51,433 nt of DNA from Ghiorsea sp. (GCA_030949605.1 JAUZSH010000019.1:1-51433); one strand, 5' to 3'. Shown: positions 27,996 through 36,841, counted from the first letter of the stretch. The notes: generated by a model from the letters alone, not told the origin. Translations and numbers: made by a program.

Positions 27996-29138
27996 GTGAG
28001 TAAAAGAGATTATTACGATGTACTGGGTATTGAGAAAGGTGCTGAAAACAACGATATTAAACGAGCCTATCGCAAACTAGCGATGAAGTTTCACCCTGAC
28101 CGTAACCCTGATGATGAGCAGGCAGCCGAATCATTTCGTGAAGTAACAGAAGCTTATGAAGTGTTGGCGGATAAAGAAAAACGCGCACGTTATGATCAGT
28201 ATGGGTTTGCCGGCGTGGATGATCAAATGGGTGGATTTGGTGCGGGTGGCTTTCAGGGCTCTCACGCACATCAAGATTTTGGTGACTTGTTTGGTAATAT
28301 TTTTGGCGAAGCGTTTGGTGGTGGCGGCAATGGCGGTGCTGGGCAAGCCCATAACCAAGGCTCTGACTTACGCTATAATTTAACCATTACATTGGAAGAA
28401 GCAGCGTTAGGTAAAGAAGTTGAATTGGAAGTCCCCAAGCATGAATCATGCAGCACATGTAGTGGTTCAGGTGCTCGCCCTGGAACCCATCCCGTACCAT
28501 GTTCAACATGTGCTGGTCATGGGCAAGTGCAAATGCAACAAGGCTTTTTTGCAGTGCGTAGAACATGCCCAAGTTGCCAAGGTGCGGGCAAAAAGATTGA
28601 GTCACCATGTGTAACCTGTGGCGGAACGGGTCGTAAGAAAGTGAAGAAAAACATTAAGGTGAAGATTCCATCAGGTGTGTATGATGGTGCGCAGGTGCGT
28701 GTTAGCGGTGAAGGCGAAGCGGGTACAAATGGTGGAGCTTCAGGTGACTTTTTTATTGTGGTTCACATCAAAGCACATGCTATGTTTGAACGTGATGGTG
28801 CGGACTTGCATTGCGAAATGCCGATTACTTTTCCGCAAGCAACATTGGGTGCAGAAGTTGATGCGCCAACCTTGGATGGTAAAGTTAAAATTAGAATCCC
28901 AGCAGGCACAGAAGGTGGGCGTGTATTCCGTTTGCGTGGACATGGTGTAAAAGATGTGCGTGTTCATCAAGTCGGCGATTTATTTGTGCAAGTGCAAATT
29001 GCTGTGCCGCAGAAGTTAACTGCCAAGCAAAAAGAGTTGCTTACAGCCTTTGCTGAAGAGACGGGCGACGAAGTGTATCCAGAGCGTTCGTCTTTTTTAG
29101 ATAAAGCCAAGAAATTATGGGATGATTTGGCAAGTTAA
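27996..29138 (+). CDS. dnaJ: Co-chaperone DnaJ (Hsp40)
   Basis: 380 residues from a GTG start with TAGGAG upstream. The J domain (about 1-70) includes the HPD motif in KFHPDRNPDDEQAAE. A Gly/Phe-rich linker follows (FGAGGFQGSHAHQDFGD...FGGGGNGG). Four zinc-binding repeats (CSTCSGSG, CSTCAGHG, CPSCQGAG, CVTCGGTG) lead to the two C-terminal substrate domains. It is full-length type I DnaJ. It stimulates DnaK ATPase and delivers substrates. Confidence 0.98.
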   Translation: MSKRDYYDVLGIEKGAENNDIKRAYRKLAMKFHPDRNPDDEQAAESFREVTEAYEVLADKEKRARYDQYGFAGVDDQMGGFGAGGFQGSHAHQDFGDLFGNIFGEAFGGGGNGGAGQAHNQGSDLRYNLTITLEEAALGKEVELEVPKHESCSTCSGSGARPGTHPVPCSTCAGHGQVQMQQGFFAVRRTCPSCQGAGKKIESPCVTCGGTGRKKVKKNIKVKIPSGVYDGAQVRVSGEGEAGTNGGASGDFFIVVHIKAHAMFERDGADLHCEMPITFPQATLGAEVDAPTLDGKVKIRIPAGTEGGRVFRLRGHGVKDVRVHQVGDLFVQVQIAVPQKLTAKQKELLTAFAEETGDEVYPERSSFLDKAKKLWDDLAS

Positions 29139-29188
29139 GCTGCTGCCTATATATTATGGCATCACGGTTTTAAAATGAGAGGTTGGGT

Positions 29189-29959
29189 ATGCGCATAATC
29201 ATTACAGGTGCTTCAGGTCGCATGGGTCAAATGTTGGTTCGTGCGGTCAACGAAGCTGAAGGTGTGACATTGGCTGGAGCAACCGAACGTCAGGGCTCAC
29301 CTTTGGTGGGTCAAAATATTGGTGTGATTGTTGTCGATGACATGAAAAAGTGTGCTGAAGCAGACGTGGTCATTGATTTCACCGCACCAGAAGCATGTTT
29401 AAATCATGCGAGGTTTGTGGCTGAATATAACATGGCAATAGTCATTGGCACGACTGGTTTTGATACCAAACAACAAGCAGAATTGGATGGTATACTTGCC
29501 AATACACCAACGGTGGTTGCCGCCAATTACTCTGTGGGTGTCAACCTTGCCTTAAACCTGATTGAACAAGCCGCAAAAGTTCTGAATGCTGATTATGATG
29601 CGGAAATTTATGAGGCACATCATAAACACAAAGTGGATGCACCATCAGGCACGGCACTCGCTATGGGCAAGGCATTGGCGCAAGGTCGGGGTGTTAATCT
29701 TGATGATGTGGCGGTGTATAATCGTGAAGGCATTACGGGAGCAAGAGAAAGCGGCAGTGTTGGTTTTTCTGTGGTGCGTGGTGGCAATATTGTAGGTGAT
29801 CATAAAGCGATGTTTATCGCCGATGAAGAGCGTATTGAAATTAATCATTTTGCATCGGATCGCATGGTGTTTGCCAAAGGTGCGGTTCGCGCTGCATTGT
29901 GGTTAACCCAGCAAGATGCAGGGCGTTATGATATGCAGGATGTTTTGGGTCTTAAATAA
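29189..29959 (+). CDS. dapB: 4-hydroxy-tetrahydrodipicolinate reductase
   Basis: 256 residues. An NAD(P)H-dependent step of the diaminopimelate/lysine pathway. The Rossmann motif is GASGRMGQML at the N-terminus, followed by IDFTAPEACLNH, IGTTGF and the conserved catalytic stretch EAHHKHKVDAPSGTALAMG. The ATG at 29189 is chosen over the TTG at 29183 because GAGAGGTTGG precedes it at suitable spacing and the family starts (M)RIIITGASG. The dnaJ-dapB order is conserved in some proteobacteria. Confidence 0.95.
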   Translation: MRIIITGASGRMGQMLVRAVNEAEGVTLAGATERQGSPLVGQNIGVIVVDDMKKCAEADVVIDFTAPEACLNHARFVAEYNMAIVIGTTGFDTKQQAELDGILANTPTVVAANYSVGVNLALNLIEQAAKVLNADYDAEIYEAHHKHKVDAPSGTALAMGKALAQGRGVNLDDVAVYNREGITGARESGSVGFSVVRGGNIVGDHKAMFIADEERIEINHFASDRMVFAKGAVRAALWLTQQDAGRYDMQDVLGLK

Positions 29960-29962
29960 CTG

Positions 29963-30325
29963 ATGAACAAGCAGGCTACTGAGCGAGGCTTTACACTGAT
30001 TGAAACCTTAGTCGCGCTGGGTATTGCCGCAGTCGCACTTTATGCACTGACAGGTCGTTTGGGTGTTTCTGCCGATACACAACGCAGCTTGGTCGCCACA
30101 TCAACCATGCTGGAAGTGGCGACCAACATTCTTGAAGCTCAACGTTTGAAACCTGCGATTGATTTAAGCGACCAAGAAGGTGAGGTGGAGGCGCGGGGAA
30201 TGTCTCTACAATGGAAATTATCAGCAGAAAAAGTAGCGGGTCTGGATAAGTTTGCACGGCAAAATGTGACGGTTTCTTTGGTGGGCGAGCCTGATGTTTC
30301 GCTGTTTCTCTACCATAAAAGATGA
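29963..30325 (+). CDS. gspI: Type II secretion minor pseudopilin GspI-like
   Basis: 120 residues with a class III signal: ERGFTLIETLVALGIAAVALYAL, that is Gly before the cleavage site, Phe+1, Glu+5 and a hydrophobic helix. The length and downstream gspJ homologue indicate GspI. With GspJ and GspK it forms the pseudopilus tip that starts assembly and engages the secretin. It starts 3 bp after dapB and overlaps gspJ by 4 bp. The other gsp genes are not here. Confidence 0.8.
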   Translation: MNKQATERGFTLIETLVALGIAAVALYALTGRLGVSADTQRSLVATSTMLEVATNILEAQRLKPAIDLSDQEGEVEARGMSLQWKLSAEKVAGLDKFARQNVTVSLVGEPDVSLFLYHKR

Positions 30326-30885
30326 AAGGTTTTACGTTGATAGAAGTCTTGCTGGCGATTGTGGTGTTTTCGTTGATTGCCGCTATTTCATGGACAGCTT
30401 TAGGGCCAGCTGGCGAAGGTTTCTTGATGCTCAAAGATGCGAGAACGCAGCTTGAATCACAGCAATGGGTTGGCAAGCAACTGCGCCGTGATGTGAGCTA
30501 TTTAAGCCAGTCGGAAGATAAAAGGTTACCTGTTGTGCGCTTGGTGAATGATAGCCGAGGTGATGCGGACTTTGATGAATTACAATTGCTGATTCGCGAC
30601 CCCATGTATCCTGGGCTAACCCTTGTTCGTTATTATATTGATGAAGAAAGCGGGCAATTACGGCGAGAAGCAATCAGTCCGAGGGCGAGAACACATGTTG
30701 AGCCAATCATTTGGAATTTGGCAGTGGTGGAATCATTTTCGGTTGAAGCCTTGGATGCCAAATCGGGCTGGAAATCAGTGTTTAACCCACAACAGCCCTT
30801 TCGTATCCCTTTGGCCATCAGGGTTGGGGTTCGGGATATTCGTGGTGAAATGTCGTGGGACTTACCTGTGTTTATTCGGCAGTAA
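30322..30885 (+). CDS. gspJ: Type II secretion minor pseudopilin GspJ-like
   Basis: 187 residues beginning MKGFTLIEVLLAIVVFSLIAA, a prepilin peptidase site with the usual Glu at +5. The body has the GspJ pattern: LESQQWVGKQLRRDVSYLSQ, LQLLIRDPMYPGL and VRYYIDEESGQLRRE. It overlaps gspI by 4 bp (ATGA). No gspK follows; instead there is a 33-codon frame and then rho. So a gspI-gspJ pair sits apart from the main secretion cluster. Confidence 0.8.
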   Translation: MKGFTLIEVLLAIVVFSLIAAISWTALGPAGEGFLMLKDARTQLESQQWVGKQLRRDVSYLSQSEDKRLPVVRLVNDSRGDADFDELQLLIRDPMYPGLTLVRYYIDEESGQLRREAISPRARTHVEPIIWNLAVVESFSVEALDAKSGWKSVFNPQQPFRIPLAIRVGVRDIRGEMSWDLPVFIRQ

Positions 30886-30887
30886 TC

Positions 30888-30986
30888 GTGTTTTTTTTGT
30901 TGACAGGGTTGGGGGTGGCTTATAGCAATCGCTTGTCTTTGATGGAAGTTGGCAGCGCAAAGTATGAGGCGTATTGTAAACCGTAG
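30888..30986 (+). CDS. Possible very small protein (32 residues) after gspJ
   Basis: A GTG two bases after the gspJ stop opens a frame of 32 residues, MFFLLTGLGVAYSNRLSLME and about 12 more. It has a hydrophobic start and a charged end, and no family is recognised. The tight spacing suggests coupling, but there is no ribosome site of its own and it could be chance. Confidence 0.2.
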   Translation: MFFLLTGLGVAYSNRLSLMEVGSAKYEAYCKP

Positions 30987-31096
30987 ACGATTCTGTAGTA
31001 AATCCTTTTTGATGAATAGCGGTTGTGTTTTTGTAGTCGCAGCCTTCTTGTTTAGAAACGACTTGTATGAAAGAGCAATTTGGAGTTTTGTAATAT

Positions 31097-32914
31097 ATGC
31101 CTTCTCATGAAATAAATGAAGTAATCACACCCGAAGTGGGTGAAGAAAAACCTGTGAAGAAAAAAGTGGCGCGTAAACCTAGGGCTACAAAGGTGAAAGC
31201 AACAGCCGAACCTGAGGTGAAAAGCGATGCGGTAGCAGAAAAACCTGCACCTAAGCGTAGAGCCCGTAAGAAAAAGGTTGAGGAAGGCGATTCTCCCACA
31301 ACGAAAGTGGCAATTAAAAAAACAGTGCGCAAAAGAAAAACTTCAACGACTGTAAAAGCCAAACCTGAGCAGGCGAAAGTGAACGACACCCCTCCAAATG
31401 AAGATCTGCCTGAAGTCAAAACAAGTCAGGTAACAGCGGCAGCAACAAAAGAGCCTGAAGTCAAAACAAGTCAGGTAACAACAGCAGCAGCAACAAAAGA
31501 GCCTGAAGTCAAAGAAGATGGGCAGGTGGCACGCCCTCAACGTAATACTCAACAGCGTAACCCCCCCCGAAATAACAACAATCGAAAAAATGGACGCAAT
31601 AATCGCAAAGAGCCCCAAGAAGAAGCACCTGTTTCCAATGAGTTTGAAGGTATCACCCTGCATTTACAGGAAGTGTCTGCAATGTCACCCGAAGAGCTTT
31701 TGGAAAAAGCAGATGAGTTGGGTATTGAAAATGCAGCAGGTCGCCGTAGACAAGCGCAAGTGTTTGCCATTCTTAAAGAGCATAGCTTGCGTGGTGGCAC
31801 AGTTATTTCAGAAGGTGTATTGGAGCTTTTACCTGATGGTTATGGTTTCTTGCGTACGGCTGATGCCAACTATCTATCAGGCACGGATGATGTTTATGTG
31901 TCTAATCAACAAATTCGCCGTAGTTATTTGCGTAAAGGTGATATGGTTGCAGGTGAGGTTCGCGCCCCACGTAGCAGAGAGAAATATTTTGCCTTGAAAA
32001 ATGTGTTGACCATCAATGGGGAAGACCCATCGGTTGCGCGTAACAAAGTATTGTTTGAAAATTTAACGCCTGTGTATCCAGATGAACAAATCCACATGGA
32101 AATTGAAGATCCAACGCGCAAAGATGTCACAGGTCGTGTGATTGATTTGATTGCGCCGATTGGTAAAGGGCAACGCGGTATGCTGGTTGCACCACCGCGC
32201 ACAGGTAAAACTGTCATGATGCAGGCTATTGCTCATGCTATTGAAGTGAACCACCCTGAAATTCATTTGATGGTTTTGTTGATTGATGAGCGCCCTGAAG
32301 AAGTGACGGACATGAAGCGTTCGGTGAAAGGTGAAGTGGTATCATCCACCTTTGATGAGCCGCCACAGCGGCATGTTCAAGTGGCTGAAATGATGATTGA
32401 ACGTGCCAAGCGTTTGGTTGAACATGGTAAAGATGTTGTGATTCTGTTGGATTCAATTACCCGTCTAGCTAGGGCATATAATATTGTGTCGCCGTCTTCG
32501 GGTAAAGTGCTGTCGGGTGGTGTTGATGCCAATGCCTTGCATAGACCCAAGCGTTTCTTTGGTGCAGCGCGTAATATTGAAGGTGGTGGTAGCCTGACCA
32601 TTATTGCAACCGCATTGGTAGATACAGGTAGCCGTATGGATGAAGTGATTTTCGAAGAATTTAAAGGCACGGGCAACATGGAAATTCATTTGAATCGCCA
32701 GCTTGTTGCCAAGCGTACATTCCCCGCCATTGATATGGCAGCGAGTGGTACGCGTAAGGAAGAGTTGCTCACCAATCCCGCTGATTTATCTAAAGCTTGG
32801 GTATTGCGTCGTATTATGTCGCCAATGGACACTGTGGGATCTATGGAGTTCTTGTTGGATAAACTCAAAGTAACGAAAAACAATGCGGAATTCTTTGAAT
32901 CCATGAATAAATAA
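31097..32914 (+). CDS. rho: Transcription termination factor Rho with long basic N-terminal extension
   Basis: 605 residues; the common form is about 420. The hexameric RNA helicase core starts near residue 181 ([31 protein letters not shown], Rho_N). It continues with the cold-shock-like RNA-binding domain ([19 protein letters not shown]), Walker [10 protein letters not shown] (about 365), [13 protein letters not shown] and the [12 protein letters not shown] region. The first about 180 residues are Lys/Ala/Pro/Arg-rich and low in complexity ([15 protein letters not shown]...). They contain a tandem repeat [15 protein letters not shown], then an Asn/Arg-rich patch ([21 protein letters not shown]). 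Such inserts occur in some bacterial Rho proteins and can add RNA binding. The gene stands alone. Confidence 0.96.
   Translation: MPSHEINEVITPEVGEEKPVKKKVARKPRATKVKATAEPEVKSDAVAEKPAPKRRARKKKVEEGDSPTTKVAIKKTVRKRKTSTTVKAKPEQAKVNDTPPNEDLPEVKTSQVTAAATKEPEVKTSQVTTAAATKEPEVKEDGQVARPQRNTQQRNPPRNNNNRKNGRNNRKEPQEEAPVSNEFEGITLHLQEVSAMSPEELLEKADELGIENAAGRRRQAQVFAILKEHSLRGGTVISEGVLELLPDGYGFLRTADANYLSGTDDVYVSNQQIRRSYLRKGDMVAGEVRAPRSREKYFALKNVLTINGEDPSVARNKVLFENLTPVYPDEQIHMEIEDPTRKDVTGRVIDLIAPIGKGQRGMLVAPPRTGKTVMMQAIAHAIEVNHPEIHLMVLLIDERPEEVTDMKRSVKGEVVSSTFDEPPQRHVQVAEMMIERAKRLVEHGKDVVILLDSITRLARAYNIVSPSSGKVLSGGVDANALHRPKRFFGAARNIEGGGSLTIIATALVDTGSRMDEVIFEEFKGTGNMEIHLNRQLVAKRTFPAIDMAASGTRKEELLTNPADLSKAWVLRRIMSPMDTVGSMEFLLDKLKVTKNNAEFFESMNK
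31408..31512 (+). repeat. Coding tandem repeat in rho (45 + 48 + 12 bp)
   Basis: Units begin GCCTGAAGTCAAA at 31408, 31453 and 31501 and encode PEVKTSQVT followed by an Ala/Thr/Lys/Glu run. Unit 2 is one codon longer, and unit 3 is partial and diverges after PEVK. Copy number could vary between strains without breaking the frame. Confidence 0.85.
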
Positions 32915-33017
32915 CCATTGGGCAAGCTACGCTTTATTGGGTCGCAGCTTGCTATCATAGGGCATGAGGCTATGATGCCCACGTTTTCAAGTGTAAATTT
33001 TGGTAAAGGAGATGGTT

Positions 33018-33767
33018 ATGAGTAATTCAACGCAGTTTACTATTGCAGGAAATTGGAAAATGAATGGTATGCTTGATGAAAGCCTAGCTTTTGTTGATGC
33101 GTTGACTGAAAATCCAAACCCAACTGCTGTTGAAGTGGCCATTTGCCCACCATTCACTTTACTGCATCCGCTATTGAAGCCTTTTGCTGATAAAGGGGTA
33201 AAGCTTGGCGCACAAAGTGTTTATTTTGAAGAAAGTGGTGCATTTACAGGTTCTATTTCACCATTGATGCTGAAAGATGCAGGTTGTCACTATGTGATTC
33301 TGGGTCACTCAGAACGTCGTGATATTATGCACGAAGATAATACTTTGTTGCGTAAAAAATTGGATGCAGTTTGGAAGCATGGACTTGAGCCAATGTTTTG
33401 TATTGGCGAGCACTTGGAAGAGCGTGAATCAGGCTCAACCAATGATGTGTTAAAAGGGCAACTTTCAGTGCTTGAAGGCACAGACACAAGCCTACCTTTA
33501 ACGGTGGCTTATGAGCCTGTTTGGGCCATTGGCACAGGTAAAACAGCATCACCAGAGCAAGTCTCAGAAACGCATGCATTTGTGCATGAAGAGTTGGCGC
33601 GTTTGGGTCGCAAGTGCAAAGTATTGTATGGCGGTAGCGTTAACCCTGGCAATGCGGAAAGCTTGATGGCTTGCCAAGGCGTGGATGGTGCTTTGGTTGG
33701 TGGCGCAAGCTTAAAAGCTGATTCATTTATGGAAATTGTAGGTGCTGCGGTACGCGTAGCTTCTTAG
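33018..33767 (+). CDS. tpiA: Triose-phosphate isomerase
   Basis: 249 residues. It interconverts DHAP and glyceraldehyde-3-phosphate. Catalytic residues are visible: Lys in GNWKMNG, His in LGHSERR, Glu in AYEPVWAIGTGK (the flexible loop follows), and the phosphate-binding YGGSVNPGN. The start at 33018 is preferred over 33012 because AAAGGA lies 7 bp upstream. It is followed after 8 bp by secG, the common tpiA-secG pair. Confidence 0.97.
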   Translation: MSNSTQFTIAGNWKMNGMLDESLAFVDALTENPNPTAVEVAICPPFTLLHPLLKPFADKGVKLGAQSVYFEESGAFTGSISPLMLKDAGCHYVILGHSERRDIMHEDNTLLRKKLDAVWKHGLEPMFCIGEHLEERESGSTNDVLKGQLSVLEGTDTSLPLTVAYEPVWAIGTGKTASPEQVSETHAFVHEELARLGRKCKVLYGGSVNPGNAESLMACQGVDGALVGGASLKADSFMEIVGAAVRVAS

Positions 33768-33775
33768 GAGAAAGC

Positions 33776-34150
33776 ATGACAACTGTATTATTAACTGTAC
33801 ATATCATTGTTGCAATCTTATTGATTGTCGTGGTGCTGATGCAAAAAGGGCAAGAAGGTGGTATTGGCGGTATCGGTGGTGGAAGTTCACAATCATTATT
33901 TGGTTCGGGCGGTTCGGGTTCGTTTTTGGTGAAAGCCACGGGTGTATTGGCAGCAATATTTATGACAACCAGTTTAAGCCTTGCCTTCTTTTCACAAAAG
34001 GATGCAAGTTCTGTTTTGGATAGAGGCATCACAACGGATGCGATTCAAGAGCAGTCAATGCCAGATGCTGGCGAATCAGCAGCAGATGCACTTTTTGGTG
34101 CGGATGCGTTGAAGAAGAAAGAAGCAGATTTTATTCCTAACGCTGAATAA
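33776..34150 (+). CDS. secG: Protein-export membrane protein SecG
   Basis: 124 residues. It is the accessory subunit of the SecYEG translocon. It has a first helix VLLTVHIIVAILLIVVVLMQKG, the conserved Gly-rich loop QEGGIGGIGGGSSQSLFGSGGSGSFL, and a second helix ending TTSLSLAFFSQ. The C-terminal tail is longer than in E. coli and acidic. GGAGAAAGC precedes the ATG. tRNA-Leu follows 12 bp after the stop, an order known from other proteobacteria. Confidence 0.93.
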   Translation: MTTVLLTVHIIVAILLIVVVLMQKGQEGGIGGIGGGSSQSLFGSGGSGSFLVKATGVLAAIFMTTSLSLAFFSQKDASSVLDRGITTDAIQEQSMPDAGESAADALFGADALKKKEADFIPNAE

Positions 34151-34162
34151 AAGATAAGTGAA

Positions 34163-34247
34163 GCCGGGGTGGTGAAATTGGTAGACACGCTACCTTGAGG
34201 GGGTAGTGGAGCAATCCGTGCTGGTTCGAGTCCAGTCCCCGGTACCA
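34163..34247 (+). tRNA. tRNA-Leu (anticodon GAG)
   Basis: 85 bp including an encoded CCA. Acceptor stem GCCGGGG/CCCCGGT, D-arm GTGGTGAAATTGGTAGAC, anticodon arm CTACC-TTGAGGG-GGTAG with GAG, a long class II variable arm typical of Leu, and T-arm GGTTCGAGTCC. Downstream of secG and followed by a terminator. Confidence 0.97.
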
Positions 34248-34272
34248 TTTTAGAGTTCGACAAGATACAACG

Positions 34273-34308
34273 AAAGCCTGTAGACTTAGTGTTTGCAGGC
34301 TTTTTTTT
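34273..34308 (+). terminator. Intrinsic terminator after tRNA-Leu
   Basis: Stem AAGCCTG/CAGGCTT closing a loop of about 15 bases, followed by a run of eight T. Ends the tpiA-secG-tRNA unit. Confidence 0.88.
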
Positions 34309-34340
34309 GTTGTTTAGTGTCCATTATTATCAGTTGGGCA

Positions 34341-34387
34341 ATAAGAATAGCGATTACATACGATTGCACTTATGATACGAATTCAGG
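34341..34387 (+). repeat. 47-bp repeat, copy 1
   Basis: The 47 bp from ATAAGAATAGCGATTACATA to ACGAATTCAGG are identical to 37028-37074. A shortened relative (ACGATTGCATTTATGACTTG and on) occurs at 936-962. Here it lies between the tRNA terminator and the 3' end of comM with no gene downstream on its strand. Confidence 0.85.
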
Positions 34388-34469
34388 GTATTATAGTTTT
34401 CCCATACTGGTAATTTAACCTCAATCGCTGTTGCACTTATACTTTGAGTCCGCCCTTTTGTTTTCGAGG

Positions 34470-35981
34470 TTATTCGCTATCGCCTCGATATTGTAATGCT
34501 TCGGCAATATGTGCGGCTTGCACCTTGGGTTCACCTGCCAAATCAGCAATGGTACGCGCCACTTTTAAAATGCGATGATAACTTCTTGCCGATAAACCAA
34601 AACGATTGAGTGCTGTGGTGAGCAGCTTGCCACCTTCTTCATCGGGGTTGGCATATTTTCCCAAGGCTGTGGGTAAAAGACGTGCATTAATAATGCCTTC
34701 GCCCTGCCTTGCATATTGGATATTACGCGCCTGAATCACGCGCTCACGAACTTCTGCGGAAGATTCCCCAGCTTGCATACTTGTTAACGCTTCATGCTCC
34801 ACAGGCGGCACATGAATCCGTATATCAAACCTATCCAACAGCGGTCCAGAAATACGCCCGATATACCGCGTCACCTGCCCCGCCGCACATCGACAAGGTT
34901 GAGTTGGATGCCCCAAATAACCGCATGGGCATGGATTCATCGCGCCAATCAGCTGAAATTCTGCGGGAAATGTAAGCGTGTCGGCTGCTCTGGCAATGGA
35001 TACCGTGCCGCTCTCCAAAGGTTGGCGTAAAACCTCCAAAACAGGGCGTTTAAATTCAGGTATTTCATCTAAAAACAAACAACCATGCAAACTTTTCGTG
35101 ACTTCTCCAGGTTTTGGAATCTGACCACCACCAATCATGGCGACATCGGATGCCGAGTGGTGAGGGCTTCTAAAGGGTGGAATCGATGACATGGGTGAGC
35201 GTGTCGCTAACTCACCAGCAATACTATAAACACGCGCAACCGCAAGGCGTTGCTCGTCAGTAAGCGGTGACATAATACTTGGTAAGCGCGATGCTAACAT
35301 GCTTTTTCCTGAACCTGGTGGCCCGCTCATCAACATGTGATGCCCACCTGCCGCTGCAATTTCTAAAGCTCGCCTAGCCTGCTGCTGACCACGCACATCT
35401 TTGAGGTCGAGCATGTTTTCAGGTTGCGCTTCATGGTTGGTATCAGATACATAAGCAGATAACTCACGTTTGCCCTGAATATGCGCTGCAACTTCCAACA
35501 AGTTGCTCGCCGCAATCACTTCAATACCTTGCACCACCACCGCTTCCTCAGCATTAGCAAGCGGCACGATGATTTGTTTAAAACCTTGGCTTTGCGCAAA
35601 AATCGTGAGTGGCAACACACCTGCCACAGGATTTAACCGACCATCCAAGGCTAATTCACCCACCACAAACGGTAGCTCACTTGGGCTTTCTACATAAATC
35701 TGAGCTGATGCTAGCAGCAAACCCACAGCAACAGGTAAGTCAAAATGTGAACCATCTTTACGCTTATCCGCAGGCGCTAGGTTGACTGTGATATGCCTTA
35801 AAGGAAATTCAAAATTGGAGTTTAAAAGGGCTGCGCGAACTCTGTCTCTAGCTTCGCGCACCGCCGCATCAGGCAAGCCCACCAAGCTCCAAGAGGGCAT
35901 ACCCCGCGATAAATCCACTTCAACATCAACGGCTTCAGCTTCAAGCCCTCGAAGTGATGCACTGGCAAGCCTTGCTAGCAT
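34470..35981 (-). CDS. comM: ComM/YifB-family AAA+ ATPase (Mg-chelatase-like)
   Basis: 503 residues. In naturally competent bacteria ComM is a hexameric helicase promoting branch migration of transformed DNA; the family also occurs widely outside them. An N-terminal Lon-like domain (GLEAEAVDVEVDLSRGMPSWSLVGLPDAAVREARDRVRAAL) is followed by the AAA+ core, with Walker A MSGPPGSGKSMLASRLPSI, the FRSPHHSAS motif, Walker B CLFLDEIPEF and sensor segment LIGAMNPCPCGY with its paired Cys. A C-terminal helical lid completes it. It is 3 bp downstream of ubiK in the same operon. Confidence 0.94.
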   Translation of the reverse strand: MLARLASASLRGLEAEAVDVEVDLSRGMPSWSLVGLPDAAVREARDRVRAALLNSNFEFPLRHITVNLAPADKRKDGSHFDLPVAVGLLLASAQIYVESPSELPFVVGELALDGRLNPVAGVLPLTIFAQSQGFKQIIVPLANAEEAVVVQGIEVIAASNLLEVAAHIQGKRELSAYVSDTNHEAQPENMLDLKDVRGQQQARRALEIAAAGGHHMLMSGPPGSGKSMLASRLPSIMSPLTDEQRLAVARVYSIAGELATRSPMSSIPPFRSPHHSASDVAMIGGGQIPKPGEVTKSLHGCLFLDEIPEFKRPVLEVLRQPLESGTVSIARAADTLTFPAEFQLIGAMNPCPCGYLGHPTQPCRCAAGQVTRYIGRISGPLLDRFDIRIHVPPVEHEALTSMQAGESSAEVRERVIQARNIQYARQGEGIINARLLPTALGKYANPDEEGGKLLTTALNRFGLSARSYHRILKVARTIADLAGEPKVQAAHIAEALQYRGDSE

Positions 35982-35984
35982 GGG

Positions 35985-36236
35985 TTATTTGCTGTTTAAC
36001 TGTTCTTCAAGCTTGGCAATGCGTACTTCCATGGTGTGTAAATCTTCACGTGCTTTTTTGAGCATGGCTTCTTGCACTTCCATGCGCTCATGCGTCACCA
36101 CATCAAAGTGCGCCAATGCACCTTCGACAATGTTTTGAATTTGAGCTTCTGCGCCCATTTTTACGCCACCAAGCATTTTAATGCCTGATGCGATTTTTTC
36201 TGAAATGTCGTCCAATGTTTTTGCATCTACTGCCAT
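35985..36236 (-). CDS. ubiK: Ubiquinone biosynthesis accessory factor UbiK (YqiC family)
   Basis: 83 residues. A small coiled-coil protein that assists aerobic ubiquinone synthesis by binding UbiJ or lipids. The first half begins MAVDAKTLDDISEKIASGI, and the second half is a heptad coiled coil (AMLKKAREDLHTMEVRIAKLEEQLN). The VVTHERMEVQEAMLKKARE segment is characteristic. Placement directly upstream of comM is common in gamma- and related proteobacteria. An IS end begins 39 bp upstream of the start codon, so the promoter may be partly IS-derived. Confidence 0.85.
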   Translation of the reverse strand: MAVDAKTLDDISEKIASGIKMLGGVKMGAEAQIQNIVEGALAHFDVVTHERMEVQEAMLKKAREDLHTMEVRIAKLEEQLNSK

Positions 36237-36298
36237 GTTACTCTCCCATATAATTTAAATTAATTATTACCTAACAACACCTTCGCCAAAATTGATAG

Positions 36299-36457
36299 GG
36301 AAGCTCTGAATAAGTCTGGATGAAGCAGATTGTATTTCAGGGCATGCAAAATCTAGGCATGTGTTGCATGGAATAGCAAGGCTATTGCTCAAACGCACAA
36401 CGCAGAGTTTGGATGCACTGGACACAATATATGCGTTCATGACTTGTTCAGAGTTTC
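36299..36457. mobile_element. About 157-bp MITE with GGAAGCTCTGAA-type ends
   Basis: Left end GGAAGCTCTGAATAAGTC, right end GACTTGTTCAGAGTTTCC. The two are inverted repeats with few mismatches. No coding capacity. It abuts the 169-bp MITE and lies inside the IS remnant. Exact borders are uncertain by 1-2 bp. Confidence 0.6.
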
Positions 36458-36626
36458 CTAGCCCGCATTATTCATAAATACTGTCTCGCCCTTGCTTGCC
36501 CCTTTATTCGCAACAAATTTTTCATCCATTGTTCGTAAGCACAGCTACGAATCAATTTCTTCAAAACGCGTTGCAAACAAAGTTTCTGCGCAATCATCAC
36601 GACGATTTATGAATAATGCGGGCTAG
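36458..36626. mobile_element. 169-bp MITE, copy B
   Basis: Ends CTAGCCCGCATTATTCATAA and its complement, with the same length as copy A at 24250-24418 and in opposite orientation. Internal blocks CGCTTGCCCCTTTA/CCTTGCTTGCCCCTTTA and GTTGCAAACAAAG are shared. Arms of about 22 bp are nearly perfect here. Confidence 0.8.
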
Positions 36627-36693
36627 GATACCTGCCAAGGTTTAGTCTTGATTTTTTGTACAAAACACACTGAAAGATAAAGAGCAGATATCC

Positions 36694-36841
36694 ATGAAAG
36701 AAATCATACAAGCCCTATCAACACTTGCAAACATTTTGGACAGAAAAATATTCAAGCAGCTTGGCAACCTTATCGAAGCTATCCTTTCGATGACGGGACG
36801 CGTTACGATGCTCGATATGTCTCCTTGGTCGGAGTCAGGGA
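36694..36841 (+). pseudogene. N-terminal fragment of IS4/IS701-like transposase
   Basis: MKEIIQALSTLANILDRKIF and the following residues up to LSMTGRVTMLDMSPWSESGS match about 30 of 51 residues of the transposase at 12311. The frame then runs into unrelated hairpin-rich sequence and stops at 37023. It is not a functional gene. Confidence 0.8.

Larger units (their letters stand above)
36275..36841 (+). mobile_element. Decayed IS4/IS701-like element carrying two MITEs
   Basis: It starts CAACACCTTCGCCAAAATTG, nearly the 5' end of the element at 10946-12401, and resumes with the transposase start at 36694. In the intact element the end lies 90 bp from the start codon. Here it is 419 bp, and the 329-bp excess matches the two MITEs inserted in between (about 157 and 169 bp). 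The 3' part of the IS is missing after about 36841. Confidence 0.75.

Noticed and set aside
31408-31512. CRISPR-like direct repeats
   Set aside because: The repeats are in-frame coding units within rho, without spacers. No CRISPR array or cas gene occurs in the window.
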